DNA of 64,000 bases from Sinanaerobacter chloroacetimidivorans. Its GTDB lineage: Bacteria > Bacillota > Clostridia > Peptostreptococcales > Anaerovoracaceae. Below the pieces are notes generated by a model that was not told where the DNA came from, made no database searches, and saw only the letters and a program-made list of their open reading frames with translations. The translations under genes were made by a program, and so were the position numbers. Below, piece by piece: positions 42,335 to 51,172 of the stretch (within the stretch, counting starts at the first letter, position 1; every line of letters begins with the position of its first letter). Location: NCBI RefSeq assembly GCF_018128545.1, contig NZ_JAGSND010000019.1, forward strand, positions 1 through 64,000. Direction: 5' to 3'.

Positions 42335-42625
42335 TTGTCAAATCAAAATAGCGTATTCAAAGCGCTGTCAGATCCCAGCAGAAGAAAGATTCTCATGCTT
42401 TTAAAAGACCGGGATATGACGGCAGGTGAAATCGCCGATCAATTTAATATATCAAAACCAAGTATCAGTCATCACTTAAATTTGTTAAAACAGGCAAATC
42501 TGGTGATTGATGAACGGAGTGGGCAGAATATTTACTACTCCTTGAATACTACGGTTTTTCAGGAGCTGTTAAGTTTTTTTCTGAATTTCATTGAAAAAGA
42601 GGAGGTTGATGATAACCATGATTAA
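42335..42625 (+). CDS. ArsR-family repressor (SdpR-like)
   Basis: A 96-aa winged-helix protein: FKALSDPSRRKILMLL, MTAGEIADQFNISKPSISHHLNLLKQANLV and SGQNIYYSLNTTVF are family hallmarks. The metal-binding ELCVCD motif of ArsR is absent, as in SdpR. TTG at 42335 is chosen because GGGAGGTG lies at proper distance. It overlaps the sdpI-like gene, as the SdpR/SdpI pair does in Bacillus subtilis. Confidence 0.9.
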   Translation: MSNQNSVFKALSDPSRRKILMLLKDRDMTAGEIADQFNISKPSISHHLNLLKQANLVIDERSGQNIYYSLNTTVFQELLSFFLNFIEKEEVDDNHD

Positions 42626-43268
42626 CATAAAAAAAGATTGGCCGATTTGGATCATCCTATTGATTCCGATCATCATTGCCGTTTTCGTGTATCCCTATAT
42701 GCCGGATCAGGTTCCGATGCATTGGAATATTAACGGGGAGGTTGACAATTACGGATCGAAAACAGTTGGAACATTTATGATGCCACTGATGAATGCAGGC
42801 CTTTATTTTCTGTTTATTCTGCTGCCAAAGCTGGATCCAAGGAAAGAAAACTATCAGAAATTTCTGGGTTCCTATCAGATTATCAGGTATGCAGTCCATG
42901 TCTTTATGGCTTTGATGTTTCTTCTCGTAGTGGCTGCCTCTTTGGGATACGCGGTAGATATCGGCCTTTGGGTTTCCGTAGGTGTTGATGTCTTGTTCAT
43001 TATCATGGGCAATATTATGGGGAGGGTAAGACATAACTATTTTGTAGGCTTCCGACTCCCGTGGACTTTGGCAAATGAAGAAGTCTGGAGAAAAACACAT
43101 CAGACCGGAGCCAAGGCTATGGTTCTGGGCGGGGTGCTGGCCCTTATCGGAGTGCTTTTAACAGAAAATAATCTTCGCTTCATCATTCTCATGTCAGGAA
43201 TATTTATCCCAATTATTTTCATCAGTGTGTATTCTTATGTTCTGTTCAGAAAAAGTTTAACCAGATAG
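42618..43268 (+). CDS. SdpI-family immunity-like membrane protein
   Basis: A 216-aa protein with six membrane segments. WPIWIILLIPIIIAVFVYPYMPDQVPMHWNINGEVD is the DUF1648/SdpI start (here shown only in part by its key PDQVPMHWN motif), and RHNYFVGFRLPWTLANEEVWRKTH is the conserved SdpI loop. In B. subtilis SdpI gives immunity to the SdpC toxin and signals to SdpR. No sdpC-like gene is near. ATG 42618 is 12 bases from GAGGAGG; 42609 is an alternative. Confidence 0.9.
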   Translation: MINIKKDWPIWIILLIPIIIAVFVYPYMPDQVPMHWNINGEVDNYGSKTVGTFMMPLMNAGLYFLFILLPKLDPRKENYQKFLGSYQIIRYAVHVFMALMFLLVVAASLGYAVDIGLWVSVGVDVLFIIMGNIMGRVRHNYFVGFRLPWTLANEEVWRKTHQTGAKAMVLGGVLALIGVLLTENNLRFIILMSGIFIPIIFISVYSYVLFRKSLTR

Positions 43269-43332
43269 AAAATAAATTAATTAAACATCGCGGTAAAGAA
43301 ATGAATAAAGCTGCCGGAGTAAAAAGCAAATG

Positions 43333-43377
43333 AAAAAGACCCTATGGATCCAGCCTGTTGTAGGCTTCCATAGGGTC
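43333..43377 (-). terminator. Intrinsic terminator of the GH18 gene
   Basis: An 11-bp stem (43338-43348 with 43367-43377) has an inner AGCCT/AGGCT stem. On the minus strand it is followed by five T residues (43337-43333). Confidence 0.85.
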
Positions 43378-43405
43378 GAATCGTTTATAGAAGGGAATTC
43401 TTTTC

Positions 43406-45088
43406 CTAATACGGAAGCTGGTACTCACTCATGGATTTCTTTTGTTTTAACATTCCATAGAATACATCCCATACCTTTTCTTCACTCTGACTGAACTGCC
43501 AGCACGCAGCACCGGCAAGGTTGTATTTCGAGACCAGATTCAAACGGTTGGAGATGGATCTGGAATCCTCAATCCAGATTTTGCTGGTGTCGGTGCCGTT
43601 AGGGTATTCAACATAGTATTGCTTTTCCTTGTCAAGCCAAACCGGAGTGAGCTTCTTTGACGCTATCGTACTGCGTACCGCGGGCATGTTTGCTGCGGGG
43701 TTGGAAACAATCTTTCCGGTACTGTCAACAGTCCAAATTCTTGTATATAGGGGGACTCCCATCAAGAGCTTTGAAGCTGGAACCTCCTTCAGGGTTGCCT
43801 GAATTGCTTCTTCCACCCAGGGCAGCGATGCAATGGAGCCGGCTGCAGGACTTCCCGCGTAATGCTCATCATAGGTCATCACTACCAGGTAATCGACATA
43901 TTTGGCAAGGGCGCTCCGGTCGTATTCGATAGTCCATGGTCTTGGAATCAGGGTATCGATGGAAAGGACGAGCCCCTGTCTTTCGGTATAGTTGCGCATC
44001 AACGCTGTAAAGGCTACCAATCCTGCAGCATCGCTGTCTGATACGTCTTCGTAGTCGATATTGATACCATCCGCATCATAAAGGCAGGAATAAAAAATAT
44101 ATTGTGCTACCGATTTATTTAACAGGCCGCTGTTGTTAAAGGTTTTAGTTGTAAAAGCGGTAGAACCTTTGGTTGACATATTATTAGTTATGGTAGCCCA
44201 GACCATATAGCCTCTTGCATGGGCATCGTCGGTATACCCCTTATCCCCGTTGTTTTCCACGCTGCCGTCACCGTTGGTGATCAGATCGAACCAGGTAGGG
44301 GAGAGTACATCCAGTCCTTTGTACTTAGAGGCTGGGCAGCTTGGTGTTACCGTAGCAACATAATCCCAGGCCACGCTGAGTTTTTCCGTACCTCTTTTAT
44401 ATTTTGTTTTTTTCGGAGCATAAAAGTCCAGCTTGGAAAGATCAATCTCCGATATGGTTACAAAATCTTTTAATACATATGCATTGACATCGTTTTCAGT
44501 GGTAATCTTATAATAATTATCTGTTTCTCCTGTTATATAGACTGTTTCATGATTGGCAAGATCTATACTGTTTCCCCCACCGTTCACCAAGGACGTTACG
44601 GCCTTTACATTGCTCTGGTTAACCCTGGCGATCTTATCGGAGCCGGAGTAGGCACGCATACGTATGGTTTTACCCGATATTGAATAACTGAGCTTGAAAA
44701 ACTGTTCCGTTGTATTGAGAGGAAAATAGAGTGCATCTTGGATCTTTCGCAGAGGAATGTACACGTTACCGGCATAGGTTTTTACAAAATTAGTCGTAGT
44801 GTCATCGGCCATCATGATGTTTTGCGCCGACAGGTTAATGACGAGTTTTTGACCGGCTTGATCCACAGTTATACCGGGATTCTTGGCGTATGTCCCTATC
44901 AAGGAAACAGGCAGATACGGTGTATTGTTGATATAATACCCCGTTTGTCCGATGGATTTGTTGTTGACGTAGAGCTGATATGCATCCGCATCTGCACCGA
45001 AAGAAAACCAATTCATCGTAATTCCTTCCAGAAGTGCAGTAACGAGCAGACACAGGACCATAAACCCCAATAACATCTTTTTTTTCAT
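43406..45088 (-). CDS. Secreted GH18-family glycosidase-like protein
   Basis: A 560-aa exported protein. The signal/anchor is residues about 5-25. A copper-amine-oxidase N-terminal-like domain (about 30-135, YVNNKSIGQTGYYINNTPYLPVSLI) and an SH3-like domain (about 150-200) probably bind the wall. The GH18 barrel (about 225-550) has DGINIDYEDV with Glu347 as the acid, and YDEHYAGSPAAGS, as in YaaH/SleL-type N-acetylglucosaminidases. These cut peptidoglycan, often in spore cortex. ATG 45088 follows GAGGAA. Confidence 0.85.
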   Translation of the reverse strand: MKKKMLLGFMVLCLLVTALLEGITMNWFSFGADADAYQLYVNNKSIGQTGYYINNTPYLPVSLIGTYAKNPGITVDQAGQKLVINLSAQNIMMADDTTTNFVKTYAGNVYIPLRKIQDALYFPLNTTEQFFKLSYSISGKTIRMRAYSGSDKIARVNQSNVKAVTSLVNGGGNSIDLANHETVYITGETDNYYKITTENDVNAYVLKDFVTISEIDLSKLDFYAPKKTKYKRGTEKLSVAWDYVATVTPSCPASKYKGLDVLSPTWFDLITNGDGSVENNGDKGYTDDAHARGYMVWATITNNMSTKGSTAFTTKTFNNSGLLNKSVAQYIFYSCLYDADGINIDYEDVSDSDAAGLVAFTALMRNYTERQGLVLSIDTLIPRPWTIEYDRSALAKYVDYLVVMTYDEHYAGSPAAGSIASLPWVEEAIQATLKEVPASKLLMGVPLYTRIWTVDSTGKIVSNPAANMPAVRSTIASKKLTPVWLDKEKQYYVEYPNGTDTSKIWIEDSRSISNRLNLVSKYNLAGAACWQFSQSEEKVWDVFYGMLKQKKSMSEYQLPY

Positions 45089-45283
45089 CCGAATTTCCTC
45101 TCTTGCCACTTTCTTTTTTGCTTTTGCATAAGTTGAATTTTTTTATACATTATATACTATACAGAAAAAGTTTTCTATGGTTTAATAGTAAAGATATCAT
45201 TACGACTGTGTTACAAAACGAACAGTTGAGAGAAAAAGTATCTGATTCAGAAGATCAATTACGGATAAGGAGCAATATCATTT

Positions 45284-46951
45284 ATGAAAAGCACCCTACT
45301 TAAGGTCTTCTGTGCAATTGCAGTTATAGCCCTTGTTACAGCGGTAATTATAACGGAAGACAATTATGCAGAAAGACTGGCAGCAGAAGATGCGAACGCA
45401 AAAACAAATGAAAAGATCAAAGTCGTTCAGGATGAACAATCATCGGTAATGCAAAAAAGGCTTGCAGCAGAGGAAGAAAAAAAGCGGGAACTGGCAACTT
45501 ATACACTCCGAATCGACAGTTTGAAGACCAATGAGTTTACCAATAAAGTAGACGGATACCGTATCTTGGTTCCAAAGAGTATGGAAGTCGACATGAGTAT
45601 TTCCGGGGTTCGTGCCTCGCTGGAAAACAAGGAGCAGCGTATCGAGATCTACAGACAGAAGATTGAGAAAACTACCGGTTCCGGAATCATCAGCTATGTC
45701 AGATATTCCAATCGATTTATCGAAAATAAGATCGATCATAAAAGAGAAATCGAGGATACCATTCATGTGGACGGCAGAGAAATGTACGTTCTGCAATGGT
45801 CAAGAAAGCCATTGGAGCGGATACCCAACGATAAATGCTATTATGCATCGGTTGAGATTCCTTTGAATAAAGAAGAGGTGATTACTTTTTTATTTAAAAG
45901 CAGTGTACCTTTTGAAAATATGGACTATTTAAAAGTGGTCAGAACCTTTGAAGAAAGAGAAAAAACGGAAGCTCCGTTTACGAAAAAGAAAAAAATCATT
46001 GACAATAGAACGTGGGATCAACGTACTGCCGAAACCTTTGAAGCTTATTTTGGAGAGGACAGTAAACTGCAGTGGGGCATTTTTGAAACAAAAGCTCCCC
46101 TGGATTTTACAGATCTGAAGGAAATCGAATCCAGGGTGGATTTTCGTTTCCCGGTAATCCTCTATTATACGGGCTTTATTGAAGATGCCGGGCAGCATCC
46201 TCGGCTTGCTGCAGCTCTGAAAAATGCAGGAGAAGAAGGAAGGCTGGTGGAGCTCACCCTCCAGACCCTAGAACCGGAAAATTCTAAACGGAACATGGTT
46301 TACGAGGTTTTGGACGGTAAATATGACACCTATTTGAAGAATTATGCAAAAGATGTGGCAGAATCGGATTATCCTGTGCTTTTTCGGCTTGGAAATGAAA
46401 TGAATGGTGACTGGTGTGTCTATTCTTCCTATCATACCGCAAAGGATACGGAAATCTATAAGGCCTTTTATCGTTATATCTATCAGATATTTCAGAAAGA
46501 AGGGGCAGATAACGTTATTTGGGTATGGAATCCCAACGGAAAGTCTTTTCCTGATTTCAAATGGAATGACGAGCTTTGCTATTATCCCGGAGACGAATAC
46601 GTGGATGTTGTAGGCATGACAAGCTACAATACGGGCACTTACTATGAAGGGGAGACCTGGTTGGAATTTGATCATATGTATGATGCCTTGTATGAAAAAT
46701 ATATCAATGTATATGAGAAACCTCTCATGATTACGGAGTTTTCCTCCAGCAGTGTAGGCGGAGATAAAGAAGCCTGGGTAGACAACATGTTCCGCCATAT
46801 CACAAAGTATGACCGGATTAAAATTGCCATCTGGTGGGATGGCTGCGATTGGGATGCCAAGGGAAATATTGCCAGACCTTATTTTATCGATGAAACGGAA
46901 GAATTGATTGAAGTTTTCAAAAGAAATCTGGCTCAATTCAAAGCCCGGTAA
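45284..46951 (+). CDS. Secreted GH26-like glycosidase with N-terminal extension
   Basis: A 555-aa protein with an N-terminal membrane anchor (about 5-23), a Glu/Lys-rich coiled coil (about 27-70), a middle domain of unknown type (about 70-225) and a GH26-like barrel (about 240-550). The acid/base is Glu372 in LFRLGNEMNGDW, and the nucleophile Glu485 in LMITEFSSS. GH26 enzymes are beta-mannanases or related glucanases; the substrate here is unknown and could be a wall polymer. It lies between the GH18 and LtaS-like genes. Confidence 0.8.
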   Translation: MKSTLLKVFCAIAVIALVTAVIITEDNYAERLAAEDANAKTNEKIKVVQDEQSSVMQKRLAAEEEKKRELATYTLRIDSLKTNEFTNKVDGYRILVPKSMEVDMSISGVRASLENKEQRIEIYRQKIEKTTGSGIISYVRYSNRFIENKIDHKREIEDTIHVDGREMYVLQWSRKPLERIPNDKCYYASVEIPLNKEEVITFLFKSSVPFENMDYLKVVRTFEEREKTEAPFTKKKKIIDNRTWDQRTAETFEAYFGEDSKLQWGIFETKAPLDFTDLKEIESRVDFRFPVILYYTGFIEDAGQHPRLAAALKNAGEEGRLVELTLQTLEPENSKRNMVYEVLDGKYDTYLKNYAKDVAESDYPVLFRLGNEMNGDWCVYSSYHTAKDTEIYKAFYRYIYQIFQKEGADNVIWVWNPNGKSFPDFKWNDELCYYPGDEYVDVVGMTSYNTGTYYEGETWLEFDHMYDALYEKYINVYEKPLMITEFSSSSVGGDKEAWVDNMFRHITKYDRIKIAIWWDGCDWDAKGNIARPYFIDETEELIEVFKRNLAQFKAR

Positions 46952-47019
46952 TGGTTAAGCTTTCTTAAAACTTGAAGTCTTTTCCATGTGAAGATTCCAT
47001 GAATTTATACGCTCTTTTC

Positions 47020-47048
47020 TTGAATCTCGGCAGAAAATGTAATATAAT
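47020..47048 (+). promoter_or_regulatory. Promoter of the LtaS-like gene
   Basis: TTGAAT (47020-47025), 17 bases, TATAAT (47043-47048). Confidence 0.7.
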
Positions 47049-47081
47049 GTCGGAGTTATTATTTAGGACGGGAGCGTATTT

Positions 47082-49979
47082 ATGTTTGATAAATTATCCA
47101 AAAAAGGAATAGAATTCTTAATGGCATTTCGTAATGAATACGGAGTGCTTGCTTTATTTGCAAGTGCGGCAGTGGTTTTGAAGCTGCTGTTTTTTTATCG
47201 GCTCATCGGTGTAGAGGCTAATTTTATTCTGGTATGGCTGATTACCTGCCTTTTTACCTATTTACTCTTTTCTTCAATAAAGAACAAATGGATACCGGCA
47301 GTGATTTATCTCCTGCTCACCATACTGATGCTGTGCGATGTAACCTACAGCAGCTTTTTCAACCGGTATTTATCCGTGAATATGCTGGGCGCTGCCGGCG
47401 TATTAGGGGATATTACCGAAAGCATAAAAGAGGTGCTGAAGCCGAAATTTTTTCTGTTGCTGGCTGACAGTATCCTGATATTTGCAGCGTTGTTTGCAAG
47501 AAAGATGAAAAAAGAAGAAAATGCGGATTTAGATTCCTTGGAATCAACTCCTGACAGTGACCGCTCAGTTTTAGAAGCTATTGATTTGGAATGTTTCAAT
47601 TCAGAAAAGACTAATTTAGAAAATATTGATTTGGAATGTGCTTCTGAGACTGGGGAGATTGTATTTATAACCGATTTTGATCAATTGGAAGAATTGGAGG
47701 AAAAAGAAGCTGCAGAAGCGACAGAAACCATAAATAAAGCAGAAGAATTTTCAAATCAGGAACAATGCACATCGGTACCTGTACAGAATGAAGCGGAGCA
47801 GGACGATCTCCTGAAAAATTCGGTCAATAGACGGACAAGATCCAAAAGGAGAAAACAGCAGAAGAATCTGAAACAAAAGACCCTTCTTTGGATGAGGCAG
47901 CATAAGCGGCCTTTAACCGGGGTTCTGCTGCTGCTGGTTCTTACTTTTAATATATCGGGGAGTTATTTAATCACTTCCATTTCCAATCAGGAAATTTACA
48001 GCTATCACTTGAAAGACATTATGGGAGCCGTCACCGGCAACAGCTCCAATATAGGAGCGAATTATATGTATGATTTTACAGATAGTTATCAAACGGAGAA
48101 AAACGGACCTCTTTTTGGGGTGGCAAAGAATAAGAATCTCATCGTCATTCAAATAGAATCCTTGCAGAACTTTGTAATCAACAGGGAGTACAACGGACAG
48201 GAGATTACTCCGAATTTAAATCAGCTCTTGAAAGAAAACACGATTTATTTTGATAATTATTATCAGCAGATTGGCAGCGGCAATACCTCGGATGCGGAAT
48301 TTGCAACCAATAACTCAATCTACGGAACCCTGTCAAGTTTTACCTATAAGCTTTACGATCATAATTACTTTAGAGGTCTTCCTGTTCTGCTGAAGGAACA
48401 AGGATATGAATCGGCAGTTTATCATGCCCACGAGGACAGAAACTTCTGGAATCGGCAAGACGCTTATTCGGCAATAGGATTTGATACCTATGTAGGAGGT
48501 ATCGAGGGTTCTGATAAGGGACAGTATGATATGACGGAATGGATGGGCTGGGGTCTGACGGACTCCGAATTCTTCCAGCAGACTATGGAATATTTGAAGA
48601 AAATGCCTGAGCCCTTTTACAGCTTTATCATTACTTTGTCCAATCACCACCCCTATATCATGATGGATAAATATAACTTTATTGATATTTTGCCTGAGGA
48701 TAAGGATACTATCGTCGGCAACTACATTAACAGCGCTGCATACACGGATTATGCCCTTGGCCAACTTTTTCAGCAGCTGAAGGACGAAGGACTTTATGAA
48801 AATTCTATCATTGCACTTTATGGTGACCATATGGGTCTGACAAAAACCGATGAAGAAATCCATAAATCCATGTCTAAGATTTTGGGTAAAGACTATGATT
48901 TCGACACCATGATGAATATACCTCTGATTATTTCAGTTCCGGGAGCGGAGCAGAATATACAGCAAACCGTAAGCGTGTCCGGAGGACAGCTTGATTTTCT
49001 GCCTACCATTGCATACCTGATGGGATTTGATTCCTTGGATACAATCTATTTGGGACATAATCTCCTGACCATTGATTCGGGATTTGTAGCAGAGCAAACC
49101 TATATGACCAAAGGTTCTTTTTTCCAGGACGATATTGTATATGAAATGTCGCGGGACGGAGTCTTTGAAAACGGAAGAGCCTGGAATAAAAAAACAGGTG
49201 AGTCCGTACCGGTAAAAGACTGTTATGAGGGCTATCTTCGATCGATGGGGTTAATCAATACCTCCGAGTATATGCTGAAAAATGATGTACTCAGAAAGGT
49301 CTATTTAGAAGGGCAGGATACGTTAAGCGCCTTCTCCCATTCCTCCTCCATAGAATACCCGGATGAGATTGCACTTGCAGGAGCTCCGGATATGAATCTG
49401 CTGGGAACCAACTCCCTGGAGGCATTGAATGCGTCTTATGAAGCGGGATACCGAAATCTGAAAGTACAGGTCTGCTGGACCGAGGATAAAGAAGCGGTTC
49501 TGCTAAGTACTTGGAAGGAATTAAGTCGTTATTTTGATACGGATAAGAGTTCGGAAGTGACACTGGAAGTATTCCACAACCTGAACATGGTAAATGGCTT
49601 GACTTCCATGGACTTTCTGGATCTCATCTCTTGGGTCAGGGAACACCCCGATGCTACCATATTGGCAGAGGTGGAGCGCAGCCCCGACTATTTTATGAAA
49701 TGTATGGAGAGCTATGCCGGAAGCATTTTGAATCAATTTATCGTAGAAGTGCCGGGAATCGTTGAATACTCCGGATTGTACAATAGCATATTAAATGTGG
49801 ATACGGGCGGAAATACCGCAGAGCAGATTATCGAATACATCCAGATGAATCAGGTACCTTCGATTGTCATGTCAAGAGAATCTGCTGCAGGCATTTACAA
49901 AAAAGTTCTGGATAAGGCGGATTGCGAGACGTACATAGTAGATAACAATACCGGAATTATAACAAAAACAAGCTTGTAA
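47082..49979 (+). CDS. LtaS-like polyglycerolphosphate synthase with C-terminal GDPD-like domain
   Basis: A 965-aa membrane protein. Four membrane segments lie in the first 145 residues, then a Glu-rich and then Lys/Arg-rich cytoplasmic insert (about 150-280), then the fifth segment (GVLLLLVLTFNISGSYLI). The extracellular sulfatase-fold domain (about 345-690) has IQIESLQNF, the nucleophile Thr402 in GSGNTSDAEF, SNHHPY and YGDHMG. Residues about 760-960 resemble a GDPD barrel (NSLEALNASYEAGYRNLKVQV) but lack the catalytic His residues. LtaS makes lipoteichoic acid from phosphatidylglycerol. Ordinary LtaS is about 650 aa, so both the insert and tail are extra. Confidence 0.88.
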   Translation: MFDKLSKKGIEFLMAFRNEYGVLALFASAAVVLKLLFFYRLIGVEANFILVWLITCLFTYLLFSSIKNKWIPAVIYLLLTILMLCDVTYSSFFNRYLSVNMLGAAGVLGDITESIKEVLKPKFFLLLADSILIFAALFARKMKKEENADLDSLESTPDSDRSVLEAIDLECFNSEKTNLENIDLECASETGEIVFITDFDQLEELEEKEAAEATETINKAEEFSNQEQCTSVPVQNEAEQDDLLKNSVNRRTRSKRRKQQKNLKQKTLLWMRQHKRPLTGVLLLLVLTFNISGSYLITSISNQEIYSYHLKDIMGAVTGNSSNIGANYMYDFTDSYQTEKNGPLFGVAKNKNLIVIQIESLQNFVINREYNGQEITPNLNQLLKENTIYFDNYYQQIGSGNTSDAEFATNNSIYGTLSSFTYKLYDHNYFRGLPVLLKEQGYESAVYHAHEDRNFWNRQDAYSAIGFDTYVGGIEGSDKGQYDMTEWMGWGLTDSEFFQQTMEYLKKMPEPFYSFIITLSNHHPYIMMDKYNFIDILPEDKDTIVGNYINSAAYTDYALGQLFQQLKDEGLYENSIIALYGDHMGLTKTDEEIHKSMSKILGKDYDFDTMMNIPLIISVPGAEQNIQQTVSVSGGQLDFLPTIAYLMGFDSLDTIYLGHNLLTIDSGFVAEQTYMTKGSFFQDDIVYEMSRDGVFENGRAWNKKTGESVPVKDCYEGYLRSMGLINTSEYMLKNDVLRKVYLEGQDTLSAFSHSSSIEYPDEIALAGAPDMNLLGTNSLEALNASYEAGYRNLKVQVCWTEDKEAVLLSTWKELSRYFDTDKSSEVTLEVFHNLNMVNGLTSMDFLDLISWVREHPDATILAEVERSPDYFMKCMESYAGSILNQFIVEVPGIVEYSGLYNSILNVDTGGNTAEQIIEYIQMNQVPSIVMSRESAAGIYKKVLDKADCETYIVDNNTGIITKTSL

Positions 49980-50949
49980 TGCCTCCCACAAAAAAAGACA
50001 GAAGAAAGCTTCCAATCCAGATCAGGATGGCGGTAACGGCTTTCTGCTCTTTAAACAGGATCATTTGTGAAGCAAAACAAGGTACAAAGAGGGTCAGCAC
50101 AATGAGCGTCACGAGAATTTCAGGCTGAGTAAAGCTTCCGTTATTGACCATGGAGTAGAAACCTGCCGCACCCAGATCCCTCTTGATGATGCTCAGTATG
50201 AATAAATTCGTAGCATTTTCAGGAAGATTAAGAAAACCCGAGGTGATGGGAGCAAACCACTCTCTTAACTTCATAAAACCATCATAATAATCCAATAAGG
50301 ATATGGCAATACTGCCTAAGAAGAAGGTTGGACCTGCATCCTGCAGAAAATCCACAGCTTCCCGGGCAGTTTTTTTTATGATTTTCCCTAGATCAGGCAT
50401 TCGTAAAGATGGGGTTTCCAATGAAATGGAAGGTATTTTTCCCGGAAGCAGTAAATTTAATAAGAAGCCGAGAAGATAAAATACGGCAAGAACAATTCCA
50501 AAGTAAAGCAGCATATAATTCCAATCAAGGAGGAAGGAAAGTGCAAAAATCACGGCCACTTGCGCAGAACAGGGAACCGCGATAGACAGAAGCACCGATG
50601 CAATCAGTCTTTCTCTCTTGGTTCCCAGAGTTCCGGCAGAGACCAGAGCTACCGTTACGCAGCCGAAACCCAGGGTCAGCGGGAGGATGGAGTTGCCGCT
50701 GAGTCCAATTCGCCTCAGCGGTCGATCCAAGCATTTGGCGATCCGGGGCATGATACAGGAATCCACAAGTAAATGCCTGAGAAAATAAAAACCCGCAACG
50801 AGAGGCAGGAGTAAACCGAATAAAAAGATCGGAGTCATGGTTAAAATCCCATAGTCTCCGATTAAAATATTGCCCCAGAAGCTGTCCACATCAAAGAAGG
50901 GCCTTACGAATCCTATAATAAAGCTCAGATAAGTTTTTTCCAGCCACAT
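49957..50949 (-). CDS. FeoB-like membrane (gate) domain protein without GTPase domain
   Basis: A 330-aa protein with about eight membrane segments. LPLTLGFGCVTVALVSAGTLGTKRERLIASVLLSIAVPCSAQ is the FeoB gate-domain signature (GFGCN... KRERL... CSA), shown here by its key residues GFGC, KRERL and CSAQ. The second gate has FILSIIKRDLGAAGF and VTLFVPCFASQMIL. The N-terminal G domain and its GTP motifs are absent. Role in Fe2+ or other metal transport is inference. Its 3' end overlaps the LtaS-like gene by 23 bases. Confidence 0.8.
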   Translation of the reverse strand: MWLEKTYLSFIIGFVRPFFDVDSFWGNILIGDYGILTMTPIFLFGLLLPLVAGFYFLRHLLVDSCIMPRIAKCLDRPLRRIGLSGNSILPLTLGFGCVTVALVSAGTLGTKRERLIASVLLSIAVPCSAQVAVIFALSFLLDWNYMLLYFGIVLAVFYLLGFLLNLLLPGKIPSISLETPSLRMPDLGKIIKKTAREAVDFLQDAGPTFFLGSIAISLLDYYDGFMKLREWFAPITSGFLNLPENATNLFILSIIKRDLGAAGFYSMVNNGSFTQPEILVTLIVLTLFVPCFASQMILFKEQKAVTAILIWIGSFLLSFFVGGITSLFLL

Positions 50950-50981
50950 ATGGTTATCCTGACTCCTTTGCCTGAATTTTC

Positions 50982-51010
50982 TTTATAAAAATGGGAATTA
51001 ATGATATAAT
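50982..51010 (+). promoter_or_regulatory. Possible promoter of the rmuC operon
   Basis: TTTATA (50982-50987), 17 bases, TATAAT (51005-51010); weak -35. Nothing else is clear in the gap to 51172. Confidence 0.4.
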
Positions 51011-51172
51011 GAACGCATGAATCATCTTGGATTCTTGGGATATGATACAATATATGTGTCTGTATCTAAAAATATATTTGAAGGCTTTTTAAATAAAGAT
51101 TTTGAACAAGCTGAAATTTAGTAGGATAGGAACAATCTTACGGACAAAGTTCAGAGAAAGAGGTAATTATAT

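Noticed and set aside
46268-46936. A 222-codon minus-strand frame inside the GH26-like gene
   Set aside because: Antisense shadow; the plus frame contains both catalytic Glu motifs and a signal anchor.
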